A DNA stretch of 49,404 nt from Firmicutes bacterium UBA5286 (GTDB taxonomy: Bacteria > Bacillota > Proteinivoracia > UBA4975). Location of the stretch: assembly GCA_002408465.1 (NCBI GenBank), contig DHSM01000020.1, positions 1 to 49,404 on the forward strand, in the 5' to 3' direction. The position numbers and the translations under genes were made by a program. How positions within the stretch are numbered: position 1 is the stretch's first letter; every line of letters starts with the position of its first letter. The notes under the pieces were generated by a model. It was given only the letters and a program-made list of their open reading frames with translations. It did no database searches and was not told the DNA's origin. Below, in pieces: positions 24,688 to 32,897 of this stretch.

Positions 24688-25675
24688 ATTGTATGGGCTG
24701 GATAAATAAAGTCATCTTGCCCCCGCAGACCATGCCCTCTTGAGCGGCCACAGTGTTGTCCAGCTTATATTCAAGCAAGCGGGGGACCTGGGTGTCCATG
24801 ACCTGCAGGGCCGCATCCAGGGCCATTTTTTCTGCCAGCCCGCCGCCTACAGTGCCCACCGTTTGGCCATCAGCTTTGACCAGCATTCTGGCGCCGGCGC
24901 CCTGGGGGGTGGAACCTTGGGCTGAAACTATGGTGATTAGGCTCCAGGATTTTCGGTTTGCCTTTGCCGCCAGGGCCCCGGCGATTTTTTCAATATTGGC
25001 GGGGGCCGGGCGGCTGCTCTTTTCCCGGATGATTTCCCCCATGATGCTGACGGCGATTTCTTCGGGAGTCCTGGCATTGATGTCCAGGCCGATGGGGGAA
25101 AATACCCGCTGCACCTGGCTCAGGGGGAAACCTTGCTCCCGGAGCCAGTCCCTCATTTCCGCCGCCTTTTTGGGGCTGCCGATGACGCCGATATAGGCGG
25201 CGCCCGTGTCCAGGGCTCTGACCAGGCAAGTGCGGTCATGGATATGGCCCCGGGTGACGATGACTATGTAGTGGCGGGAGTTGAGGCGCAAATTGTCAAA
25301 GGCCTGATCATAGCCCATTGTCAGGACTTTGGCCTGGGGAAAGCGCAGGCTATTGGCGAATTCCTTGCGGTCGTCGCAGACAGTCACTTCAAAACCCAGC
25401 AGGGCGCCAATTTTGGCTACGGGCACAGCCACATGGCCGCCGCCAAAGATGACCAGGCCCGGACGGGGCCACAGCCATTGCTGAAAAAGGGTGGCGGAAC
25501 CAATAGCGATCAGGCCGGCATTGTCTCTTTGACCGATATCTTCTCCGGTTAGGAAATTGCCCTCTTTGTCGTAGAGACCGGAGCGGCCGGGATAGTCTCC
25601 TGCCACCTCCGTTGCCAGCAGGACCGGCTCCCCGGACTTAAGGGACTGGGAAACGGCTGACCAAAGATTTTTCAT
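24686..25675 (-). CDS. XdhC/CoxI-family molybdenum hydroxylase maturation protein with permuted domain order
   Basis: XdhC proteins bind the molybdenum cofactor, help convert it to the active sulfurated (or selenated) form and insert it into xanthine dehydrogenase-type enzymes. In the usual order the XdhC/CoxI domain comes first and a Rossmann domain last. Here the Rossmann domain is N-terminal (VIFGGGHVAVPVA at about 75-87, then TRGHIHD and AAYIGVIGSPKKAAEM), ending with the DINARTPEEIAVSIMGEI block. The XdhC/CoxI domain is C-terminal (from about residue 243: ITIVSAQGSTPQGAGARML, TVGGGLAE and MVCGGKM). ATG at 25675 has GAGGAGAG upstream. The gene is divergent from the purine operon it should serve. 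Confidence 0.85.
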   Translation of the reverse strand: MKNLWSAVSQSLKSGEPVLLATEVAGDYPGRSGLYDKEGNFLTGEDIGQRDNAGLIAIGSATLFQQWLWPRPGLVIFGGGHVAVPVAKIGALLGFEVTVCDDRKEFANSLRFPQAKVLTMGYDQAFDNLRLNSRHYIVIVTRGHIHDRTCLVRALDTGAAYIGVIGSPKKAAEMRDWLREQGFPLSQVQRVFSPIGLDINARTPEEIAVSIMGEIIREKSSRPAPANIEKIAGALAAKANRKSWSLITIVSAQGSTPQGAGARMLVKADGQTVGTVGGGLAEKMALDAALQVMDTQVPRLLEYKLDNTVAAQEGMVCGGKMTLFIQPIQ

Positions 25676-25785
25676 GACTTTTCTCTCCTCAACTGATTTG
25701 CATACAGTATAAGCTATTTTTTCCCCGAGAGAAAGGAATAGGGCAGTAGAAAAATAATTTGCCCGCATGCAGGAGAAATTAATAA

Positions 25786-25813
25786 TTGCATAGAAACAAT
25801 TAAGCAGTATAAA
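25786..25813 (+). promoter_or_regulatory. Possible promoter of the purine operon
   Basis: TTGCAT (3 of 6), 16-base spacer and TATAAA (5 of 6) lie about 50 bases before the first operon gene, in an AT-rich gap between two divergent genes. Confidence 0.4.
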
Positions 25814-25860
25814 ATTATTGGAGAAAATTAAAAGGTTATTAAATTAAAGGAGGCTGTACT

Positions 25861-27330
25861 TTGATTAATCTAGAAATAAATGAAATGCAGCTGGCTCGGA
25901 CAATAGACAGGGCCAGAGAAAAAAACATCATCATTCCCCCCATGGCCTGGCAGAAGAATCCCGAACACATTCCCGCCAGCATCAAAGAAAAATTGCGCAA
26001 CATTGAACTCTGGGATGTAAACTCCTGGAATTTGTTCCGCATTACCTGGAAGAATGAACCCACAAAATTCGGCGGCGCTTACGGACCGGTCAACGCCATT
26101 GAACTTCCTCCCGAGCTGACGGGGGTGGAGGCCAGAATCATCGCCTTGGTAGGCAAATGGTTTCCCACCGGCGCCCATAAGGTAGGGGCGGCCTACGGTT
26201 GCCTGATTCCCCGGCTGGTCACCGGCCAGTTTGATCCCACCAGCCAGAAGGCCGTCTGGCCCTCCACCGGCAATTATTGCCGGGGCGGCGCTTATGAGGC
26301 CCAGCTTCTGGCCTGCGAATCCATTGCCATTCTCCCTGAGGGCATGAGCAGAGAGCGTTTTGACTGGCTGGCCCAGATTGCCGGAGAGATCATCCCCACT
26401 CCCGGCAGTGAAAGCAATGTCAAGGAAATATTCGATAAATGCTGGGAATTGAGAGCGACCAGAGATAATATCGTGATTTTCAACCAGTTTGATGAGGAGG
26501 GCAACTACCTGTGGCATTATGAGGTCACCGGCAGCGCAATGCTGGAGGTGCTGGCCCAGGCCATGGGCAGCAGGGATAATTTTGCCGGCCTGGTGGTCAC
26601 TACCGGTTCCGGCGGGACCATTGCCAGCGGCGATCGCCTCAAACAGGTTTACCCCCATGCAAAAATCACCGCAGCCGAGGCCCTGCAATGCCCCACCCTC
26701 CTGAACAATGGATATGGCGCCCACCGTATTGAGGGGATTGGCGACAAACATGTGCCTTGGATTCACAATGTGCGCAACACCGACATGGTAATTGCCATTG
26801 ATGACAACGATTCCCTTGCCGTCATGCGCCTGTTCAACGAACCGGCGGGCCAAAAGTATTTGCATGATATAGGTGTCAGCCCTGAGTTCATTGAAAAACT
26901 GCCTCTGCTGGGCATTTCCAGCATCGCCAACCTGCTGGGGTCGATTAAATTTGCCCGTTATTACGAGCTCACCGGCAGAGATGTGGTAATGACAGTATTT
27001 ACCGACTCAATGGAAATGTACGGTTCCCGCCTGGCCGAATTATCTGAGCAAAGCCCCTATAATCCGGTCCAGGCAGCTGTCGACTACCGCCACAGCCTTT
27101 TGGGCCAGGGTGTCGATAATTTGCTGGAGCTGTCATACCTCCAGCGCAAGCGCATTCACAACCTGAAATACTATACCTGGATTGAGCAGCAGGGCAAAGA
27201 CATCGATGCACTCAATGCCCAGTGGTATGACCATGAATCTTATTGGGGCGGCATCCAAAAGCAAGCTGCCGAAATTGACCGCCTGGTGATGGATTTCAAT
27301 AAGCGCACCGGCCTCTTGGAAAAGATTTAA
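25861..27330 (+). CDS. PLP-dependent enzyme of the tryptophan synthase beta / cysteine synthase superfamily, 489 aa
   Basis: It is a fold-type II pyridoxal phosphate enzyme. The likely Schiff-base lysine is Lys107 in PTGAHKVGAA. A phosphate or substrate loop is seen in STGNYCRGGAYEA (about 140), and the glycine-rich phosphate-binding loop is TTGSGGTIASG (about 245). The TTG start at 25861 has AGGAGG seven bases upstream and fits the protein; no ATG nearby has a comparable site. It opens the purine operon, 22 bases before a threonine-synthase-like gene. In known anaerobic purine clusters a PLP enzyme, diaminopropionate ammonia-lyase, deaminates a ring-derived amino acid. This protein is longer and not that family, so a similar role is only inferred. 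Confidence 0.75.
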   Translation: MINLEINEMQLARTIDRAREKNIIIPPMAWQKNPEHIPASIKEKLRNIELWDVNSWNLFRITWKNEPTKFGGAYGPVNAIELPPELTGVEARIIALVGKWFPTGAHKVGAAYGCLIPRLVTGQFDPTSQKAVWPSTGNYCRGGAYEAQLLACESIAILPEGMSRERFDWLAQIAGEIIPTPGSESNVKEIFDKCWELRATRDNIVIFNQFDEEGNYLWHYEVTGSAMLEVLAQAMGSRDNFAGLVVTTGSGGTIASGDRLKQVYPHAKITAAEALQCPTLLNNGYGAHRIEGIGDKHVPWIHNVRNTDMVIAIDDNDSLAVMRLFNEPAGQKYLHDIGVSPEFIEKLPLLGISSIANLLGSIKFARYYELTGRDVVMTVFTDSMEMYGSRLAELSEQSPYNPVQAAVDYRHSLLGQGVDNLLELSYLQRKRIHNLKYYTWIEQQGKDIDALNAQWYDHESYWGGIQKQAAEIDRLVMDFNKRTGLLEKI

Positions 27331-27352
27331 TACTGGGAAGGGATGAAAACTT

Positions 27353-28588
27353 ATGCGCTATGTTATTGACCTTGAATGCATAAAATGCGGCAATCAATAT
27401 TCCCCTGAACCCGACCGCTATCTCTGTTCCTGCGGCGGCCTCCTGGAGGTGCGCTATGATTACCCTCTGCTTAGGCAGGAATGGGACAGAGATGCACTTG
27501 CCGATAACAGCGATTACAGCATGTGGAGATACCTGCCGCTGCTGCCTGTGGGCCCTTTCAGCAGGCGTTCTCCCCTGCGCACGGGCTGGACTCCCTTGTA
27601 CAAGAGTGCGGCTCTGGCCCGGGCCCTGGGGCTCAAAGGGACAGTATGGGTCAAGGACGACGGCCTCAATCCCACCGGCTCTCTTAAAGACCGGGCGTCC
27701 GCAGTGGCAGTGGTCAAGGCGGCGGAGGCAGGCGCCAAGATTGTGGCCTGTTCTTCCACCGGCAATGCCGCCTCTTCTTTGGCCGGCAATGTGGCCGCTT
27801 TGGGCGGCAGCATGCAGTCGGTAATCTTTGTGCCCGCCCGGGCGCCCCAGGGCAAGGTGGCCCAGCTCCTGATCTACGGGGCCAAGGTCATTTCCGTCCA
27901 GGGCTCCTACCGGGATGCCTTTGAGCTGTCCGCTGCCGCCATTGAGCGCTGGGGCTGGTATAACCGCAACGCCGCCATCAACCCCTACTTGGTGGAGGGC
28001 AAAAAAACAGTGGTCCTGGAACTGGCGGAACAGCTGCACTGGCAGATGCCGGACTGGCTGGTCCTTTCAGTGGGCGATGGCTGCACCATTGCCGGTGCAG
28101 GCAAGGGCCTTCAGGATCTGAAAGAGTTGGGCTTTATTGACAAGGTGCCCCGCCTGCTGGGGGTGCAGGCGTCAGGCTGCGCGCCAATCTTCCATTCCTA
28201 CTGCAGCGGCAGCGAGCTGATTCCCGCAGAGGAAAACACCCTGGCTGACAGCATTGCCGTCGGGGTGCCTCGCAACCCTGCCAAGGCCATGTGTCAGGTC
28301 CGGCATTCCCAGGGGGTCATGGTGGCCGTCGAAGACGAAGAGATTTTGGCAGCTATGAGGCTAATGGGTCGCACCTGCGGCGTCTTTGCCGAACCGGCTT
28401 CAGCCGCAGGCCTGGCGGGGCTGGCCCGGGCAGTGAAAGAGGGCCTGGTGGAATCGGACAGTGAAGTGGCTGTAATTTCCACCGGCAATGGCTTAAAGGA
28501 TATTGCCAATGCCCTCAAGGCCGCCGGCGAGCCTTTGCGGGTAGCTCCGGACATTGAGCAGCTGGCTCAAGCTTTAGGGGAGGGGTAA
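27353..28588 (+). CDS. Threonine-synthase-like PLP enzyme with N-terminal zinc-ribbon motif, 411 aa
   Basis: The N-terminus has C-x2-C (Cys9, Cys12) and C-x-C (Cys25, Cys27), the small metal-binding ribbon of some ThrC-type proteins. The PLP lysine is Lys112 in NPTGSLKDRA, followed by STGNAASSLAGN and the phosphate loop VGDGCTIAGAG. Classical threonine synthase makes threonine from phosphohomoserine. No homoserine genes are near, and the gene lies in a catabolic purine operon behind another PLP enzyme. A lyase or deaminase role on a purine-ring fragment is therefore equally possible. The ATG lies shortly after a weak ribosome site (GGGAAGGGATG). It appears complete. Confidence 0.8.
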   Translation: MRYVIDLECIKCGNQYSPEPDRYLCSCGGLLEVRYDYPLLRQEWDRDALADNSDYSMWRYLPLLPVGPFSRRSPLRTGWTPLYKSAALARALGLKGTVWVKDDGLNPTGSLKDRASAVAVVKAAEAGAKIVACSSTGNAASSLAGNVAALGGSMQSVIFVPARAPQGKVAQLLIYGAKVISVQGSYRDAFELSAAAIERWGWYNRNAAINPYLVEGKKTVVLELAEQLHWQMPDWLVLSVGDGCTIAGAGKGLQDLKELGFIDKVPRLLGVQASGCAPIFHSYCSGSELIPAEENTLADSIAVGVPRNPAKAMCQVRHSQGVMVAVEDEEILAAMRLMGRTCGVFAEPASAAGLAGLARAVKEGLVESDSEVAVISTGNGLKDIANALKAAGEPLRVAPDIEQLAQALGEG

Positions 28589-28591
28589 AAA

Positions 28592-29140
28592 ATGAGCGGG
28601 GGCAACATGGGAAGCAGAATCAGGCAGAAGCGGAAAGAACGAGGCTTAAGCCTTAAAAGTTTAGCCAAGGCAGTTGATAAAACGCCGTCCTTCCTCAGCC
28701 AGGTCGAGCGTGATCTAGCCGAGCCCTCTATTACTTCCTTGCGGGATATTGCCAGGGCCCTGGAAGTGCCTATCTTTTACTTTTTGCTGGATTCTCAAGG
28801 CCACAACCCGGTGGTCCGCAAAGATCAGCGCAAGATAATTTCTTTTCCCGGTTATCAGCTGACCTTTGAACTCTTGAGCCCCAGCCTCAACCGGGAAATG
28901 GAAATCATCCAGGGGCGCCTGGAGCCCGGGGGCATAACCTGTGAGGAGCCCCTGTCCCATTCCGGCGAAGAGGCAACACTGGTGCTGGCGGGACAAATGG
29001 AAATTCAGGTTGGTTCCGAGCGCTATGTACTTAGCGAAGGGGATTGCATTTACTACTACGCCTCCATTCCCCATAAAATCTCTAATATCGGCAGAGAAGA
29101 ACTGATTTTTGTCTCTGCCATTGCTCCACCTAGTTTTTAG
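28592..29140 (+). CDS. XRE-family transcriptional regulator with C-terminal cupin domain, 182 aa
   Basis: Residues 6-62 form a helix-turn-helix of the Cro/C1 type (RQKRKERGLSLKSLAKAV, then TPSFLSQVERDLAEPSITSL). Residues 110-180 form a cupin barrel (SHSGEEATLVLAGQMEIQVG and YVLSEGDCIYYYASIPHKI), which binds a small ligand. Such proteins control neighbouring catabolic operons, so it probably senses a purine or downstream metabolite; that is inference. GGGGAGGGG lies six bases before the ATG. It is inside the operon, after two PLP enzyme genes and before the first xanthine dehydrogenase gene set. Confidence 0.88.
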   Translation: MSGGNMGSRIRQKRKERGLSLKSLAKAVDKTPSFLSQVERDLAEPSITSLRDIARALEVPIFYFLLDSQGHNPVVRKDQRKIISFPGYQLTFELLSPSLNREMEIIQGRLEPGGITCEEPLSHSGEEATLVLAGQMEIQVGSERYVLSEGDCIYYYASIPHKISNIGREELIFVSAIAPPSF

Positions 29141-29213
29141 GCAGAATTGACGGACCTCTGGTGGTACTTCTATCTAGTACTGCTGATGCTTATACGCGGC
29201 CGTCATCCAATAC

Positions 29214-29232
29214 GCCGGGCCGCAGGCCCGGC
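29214..29232 (+). promoter_or_regulatory. GC-rich hairpin in the leader of the first dehydrogenase gene
   Basis: A perfect 8-bp stem GCCGGGCC / GGCCCGGC with loop GCA lies in the 119-base gap between the regulator and the dehydrogenase gene. It is not followed by a proper T run, so it is more likely an RNA-processing or attenuation structure than a full terminator. Confidence 0.5.
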
Positions 29233-29259
29233 ATTCTTATCCTAAAGGGGGGAATAAAC

Positions 29260-31569
29260 ATGCATACAGTAAACAGACCCGTGCGGCGGGTGGATGCCCT
29301 AGGCAAGGTGCTGGGGGAAAGCCGTTACGGCGCAGACTTAAGGTTTGAAGGCATGCTCTATGGCAAAGTGCTGCGCACTCCTTTCCCCTACGCCCGCATC
29401 CTCAACATTGACACTGCCCGGGCCCTGGCACTGCCCGGAGTGGAAGCCGTCCTTACCGCCGCCGACATTCCCGGCCTCCATACTTTCGGCACCGTCATCC
29501 CGAACCAACAGGTTTTGGCCAAAGAGGTGGTGCGCTATCATGGTGACGGCGTCGCCCTTGTGGCTGCGGCTACTCCCGCCTTAGCCCAGCAGGCCCTGGA
29601 CCTCATCCGGGTGCAGTATCAAGAGCTGGCCGGCATCTTCGACCCAGCTCAGGCCATGGCGGAAGGCGCGCCTTTACTCCATGCCGACTCTCCCGGCAAC
29701 ATCGCCGCCCACCATGTGCTGGAGAAGGGCGAAGTGGAAGAAGGGTTTGCCCGCTCTGATATCATCCTGGAGCGGGAGTACGAAACCCAGCTGGTTGAGC
29801 ATGCCTACATTGAGCCGGAAGTGGCTGTAGCTGTGCCCCAAGCCGGCCACCGGGGAGTTACGGTCTACGGTTCTATTCAGAATCCCTTTTCCTGCCGCAA
29901 GGCCCTGTCCAGGATTCTGGGGCTCAAGCTCAACGAAATCCGGGTAATTCAGTCTTTCATGGGCGGGTCCTTTGGCGGCAAGGATGAAATCATGTCCGCC
30001 CTCTGCGCCCGGGCAGCTTTACTTGCCCTTAAGACCGGCAAACCCGTACAAATGGTCAACACCCGGGAGGAATCAATCCGGGAAGGGTACAAGCGCCATC
30101 CCTACAAGCTCAGGTACAAGGTAGGCGCCACGCGGGAAGGCAAGCTCATGGCGATGGAAATTAAGATTATTGCCGATGCTGGGGCCTATGCTTCCCAGAC
30201 GCCCTTTGTCACCTGGCGCTCTGTGGTGCAGGCCACCGGCCCCTATGTAGTGCCTCATGTGCGTACCAATATTTATGGGGTGTATACAAACAATTGCTAT
30301 ACCGGCGCCTTCCGGGGATTTGGCTCTCCCCAGATAATCTTTGCCCAGGAGTCGCTGTTGGACGAACTGGCGGAAGAACTGGGAATGGAGCCACTGGAGC
30401 TGCGCCGGCTCAATGGCTTCCGCCAGGGTTCTGTGACCGCCACCGGCCAAAAGTTGGATAACCATCAGGTGAGCCTCATGGAAGTCCTGGACAAAGCGGT
30501 GGAAAAATCCGATTATCTGGCCAAGCGCCGGCAATATGCCGCCCAAAGCGGCCGTTTCCGCAAAGGCATTGGCCTGGCTTGCAGTTTCCGGGGCTGCAGC
30601 CTGGGGGCAGAGGGCGTTGATGCCACCGGGGCCATGGTTTCCGTCCAGTACGACGGCAGCGTCTATGTATATTCCGGCCTGGCCGAAAATGGTCAGGGCC
30701 TGCAGACTATCTTCTCCCAGATAGCTGCCGAAGAGCTGGGCATCAGCCTTGAGCGGGTGCGGTTCATGGAAACAGACACCGCCCTCATCCCCGATGGGGG
30801 ACCGACGGTAGCCTCCCGCAGCACCCTCATGGGCGGCAATGCCGTGCGCCTGGCCGCCGCCAAAGTGCGGGAGACCTTGTTGGGGGCAGCGCTGGAAAAA
30901 CTCAGGGCTGCCGCCGAAGAGCTGGCTTGGGGCGGGGACCGGATTTGGGTTAAAGCTGATCCCAGCCGCAGTATTAGCTTTGAAGAGGCAGTAAACGCCG
31001 CCTGCGCTAAAGGCGAGCTTCTGACCCAGCTGGGCTGGTACAAAGCTCCCCGGGTATCCTGGGATGACCGCCATGGCCAGGGGGACGCATATTTTACCTA
31101 TGTCTACGGCTGCCAGGTGGCGGAAGTGGAAGTGGACATGGAAACGGGCTACACTCGCGTCCTCAAGATTACAGCCGCCCATGATGTGGGCCGGGCCATT
31201 AATCCCGAAACGGTTCGGGGCCAGATCTACGGCGGCGTTGCCCAAGGCCTGGGCTATGCTCTTTTGGAAGAAATGCAGCAGCATGAGGGGGAGATTAAGT
31301 CCCTGAATTTTGATGAATACCTCATTCCCGGCATCTGTGACATGCCGGAGATTGAGGCCATAATCGTGGAAAATCCTGACGGCTATGGCCCTTATGGGGC
31401 CAAGACCATTGGCGAGCCTACCCTGGAGGTAACTGCTCCCGCCATTGCCAGCGCCGTTGCCCAAGCCACCGGCCGCAGGCTGCGGCAGCTGCCCCTGGAT
31501 CTGGAACGGGTGCTTTTGGGCCGTTCCCTGCAAAAAGAACGCTACAAGAGGAGGGAAGGCGGATGTTAG
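29260..31569 (+). CDS. Xanthine dehydrogenase-type molybdenum-binding large subunit (set A), 769 aa
   Basis: It is the catalytic subunit of a molybdenum hydroxylase that inserts oxygen from water into purines such as hypoxanthine or xanthine. Visible blocks are an N-terminal GESRYGAD, cofactor-binding GGSFGGKDE (about residue 236), TGAFRGFGSPQ (about 348), AENGQGLQTIF (about 475), HDVGRAINPETV (about 645) and the active-site glutamate block TIGEPTLEV (about 715). ATG at 29260 follows AAAGGGGGG; the GTG at 29161 upstream adds an implausible leader peptide. It is followed, with overlaps, by FAD and iron-sulfur subunits. Selenium use is inferred from the neighbouring YedE/TusA/DUF3343 genes. Confidence 0.9.
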   Translation: MHTVNRPVRRVDALGKVLGESRYGADLRFEGMLYGKVLRTPFPYARILNIDTARALALPGVEAVLTAADIPGLHTFGTVIPNQQVLAKEVVRYHGDGVALVAAATPALAQQALDLIRVQYQELAGIFDPAQAMAEGAPLLHADSPGNIAAHHVLEKGEVEEGFARSDIILEREYETQLVEHAYIEPEVAVAVPQAGHRGVTVYGSIQNPFSCRKALSRILGLKLNEIRVIQSFMGGSFGGKDEIMSALCARAALLALKTGKPVQMVNTREESIREGYKRHPYKLRYKVGATREGKLMAMEIKIIADAGAYASQTPFVTWRSVVQATGPYVVPHVRTNIYGVYTNNCYTGAFRGFGSPQIIFAQESLLDELAEELGMEPLELRRLNGFRQGSVTATGQKLDNHQVSLMEVLDKAVEKSDYLAKRRQYAAQSGRFRKGIGLACSFRGCSLGAEGVDATGAMVSVQYDGSVYVYSGLAENGQGLQTIFSQIAAEELGISLERVRFMETDTALIPDGGPTVASRSTLMGGNAVRLAAAKVRETLLGAALEKLRAAAEELAWGGDRIWVKADPSRSISFEEAVNAACAKGELLTQLGWYKAPRVSWDDRHGQGDAYFTYVYGCQVAEVEVDMETGYTRVLKITAAHDVGRAINPETVRGQIYGGVAQGLGYALLEEMQQHEGEIKSLNFDEYLIPGICDMPEIEAIIVENPDGYGPYGAKTIGEPTLEVTAPAIASAVAQATGRRLRQLPLDLERVLLGRSLQKERYKRREGGC

Positions 31570-32429
31570 GATTTGACCTTTACCGGCCCCGCACTTTGCA
31601 GGAAGCCCTGAAACTGCTGGCTGAGTTCAAGGGTTCCGCTCGGGTGCTGGCCGGGGGTACAGACTTGCTCATATCCCTGCGGGCCAGGGAAAGGGAAGAT
31701 GTAAAAAATATCATCGACATCACCAGCCTCCGGGTACTGGATTTCATACAGGAGGATGACAGCCGCCTGCGCCTCGGCCCCCTGACTGCTCACGCCCAAA
31801 TAGCTGACTCCCCGCATATCCGCCAAGGGGCCGGCCTCCTGGCGGCGGCTGCCGCGGCAATCGGTTCGCCCCAGATTCGCAACAGGGGAACCATCGGCGG
31901 CAATGTGGTCAACGCCGCCGTTTGCGCCGACACTGTCCCACCTCTTGTGGCCCTTGGGGCCTCTGTCAAGCTGGAGCGTATGGAGGAATGTCGCTGGCTG
32001 CCCCTGGAGGAATTTATCACCGGCCCCAATCGCACCAGGCTGGAGGCAGATGAAATGCTGACGGAGATTGCCTTTGCCAAACTAACCGCCACCGCAGGCT
32101 GGGGCTTTACGCGCCTGGCCCGGCGGGAGGCTATGGCCATCGCACGCATGAACGTGGCTGTGGTTCTTGAACGGGACAGCCGGGGCAGGGTGGTTACCGC
32201 CCGCATTGCCCCGGGGGCGGTGCTGGCCAGTCCCGCCCGCATTCCCCAGGCAGAGAATATTCTCCTGGGCCAATGCCCGGATGAAGCGCTCATTCATCAG
32301 GCAGGCCAGGCGGTGGCTACCGCCATGACCGCCTCCGGCAGTCGCTGGTCCACCCCGTATAAAGAACCGGCAATCATCGCTCTGACGGAGCGGGCAATCA
32401 AACAAGCCCTGGAGGTGGAATGGAGATGA
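31563..32429 (+). CDS. Xanthine dehydrogenase-type FAD-binding subunit (set A), 288 aa
   Basis: It carries electrons from the iron-sulfur subunit to the final acceptor through FAD. The FAD-binding loops are LAGGTDLLI (about residues 30-38) and IGSPQIRNRGTIGGNVVNA (about 100-118). The C-terminal domain typical of CoxM/XdhB proteins follows, with ARREAMAIARMNVAV (about 180-195). Its ATG lies inside the stop of the large subunit gene, so translation is coupled. Length is normal for this family. Confidence 0.9.
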   Translation: MLGFDLYRPRTLQEALKLLAEFKGSARVLAGGTDLLISLRAREREDVKNIIDITSLRVLDFIQEDDSRLRLGPLTAHAQIADSPHIRQGAGLLAAAAAAIGSPQIRNRGTIGGNVVNAAVCADTVPPLVALGASVKLERMEECRWLPLEEFITGPNRTRLEADEMLTEIAFAKLTATAGWGFTRLARREAMAIARMNVAVVLERDSRGRVVTARIAPGAVLASPARIPQAENILLGQCPDEALIHQAGQAVATAMTASGSRWSTPYKEPAIIALTERAIKQALEVEWR

Positions 32430-32896
32430 ATAAACTGCCAGTCACTCTAATTGTAAACGGCAGAGAATATAAATTAACAGTTGATGCCAACGAACGCCTT
32501 TTGGACACCCTGCGTCTACAGCTGCGTCTCACGGGAACCAAGGAAGGCTGCGGCGTCGGCGAATGCGGCGCCTGCTCGGTGATTCTGGACGGCCAACTGG
32601 TCAACTCCTGCATGGTTCTCACCGCCCAATGTGACGGCGCCCGGGTGGAAACAGTTGAAGGCCTGGGCACAGCCACCAAACTCCACCCCTTGCAGCAGGC
32701 TTTCATCGACTATAATGCCGTCCAATGCGGTTTCTGCACCCCCGGCATGCTCATGGCCGCCAAAGCCCTGCTGGACAAAAACCCTGATCCATCAGAAGCG
32801 GAAATCCGCCAAGGCCTTTCAGGCGTTCTTTGCCGCTGCACCGGCTACAAGCAGATTGCCGATGCTGTCAAAGCCGCCGCCCGGGAGGAAAAGTGA
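32426..32896 (+). CDS. Xanthine dehydrogenase-type [2Fe-2S] subunit (set A), 156 aa
   Basis: It has an N-terminal plant-ferredoxin-type cluster site (Cys42, Cys47, Cys50 and Cys62; GCGVGECGACS) and a C-terminal four-helix cluster site (QCGFCTPGM and CRCTGYKQI). It passes electrons from the molybdenum centre to FAD. ATG 32426 overlaps the FAD subunit stop and has GGAGGTGG about ten bases upstream; ATG 32420 is two codons earlier and too close to that site. It is complete and is the last gene of trimer A. Confidence 0.9.
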   Translation: MNKLPVTLIVNGREYKLTVDANERLLDTLRLQLRLTGTKEGCGVGECGACSVILDGQLVNSCMVLTAQCDGARVETVEGLGTATKLHPLQQAFIDYNAVQCGFCTPGMLMAAKALLDKNPDPSEAEIRQGLSGVLCRCTGYKQIADAVKAAAREEK

Positions 32897-32897
32897 A

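Noticed and set aside
30073..31533. Long minus-strand frame inside the set A large subunit gene
   Set aside because: GC-rich codon bias on the plus strand keeps the antisense frame open; the plus frame has all molybdenum hydroxylase motifs.
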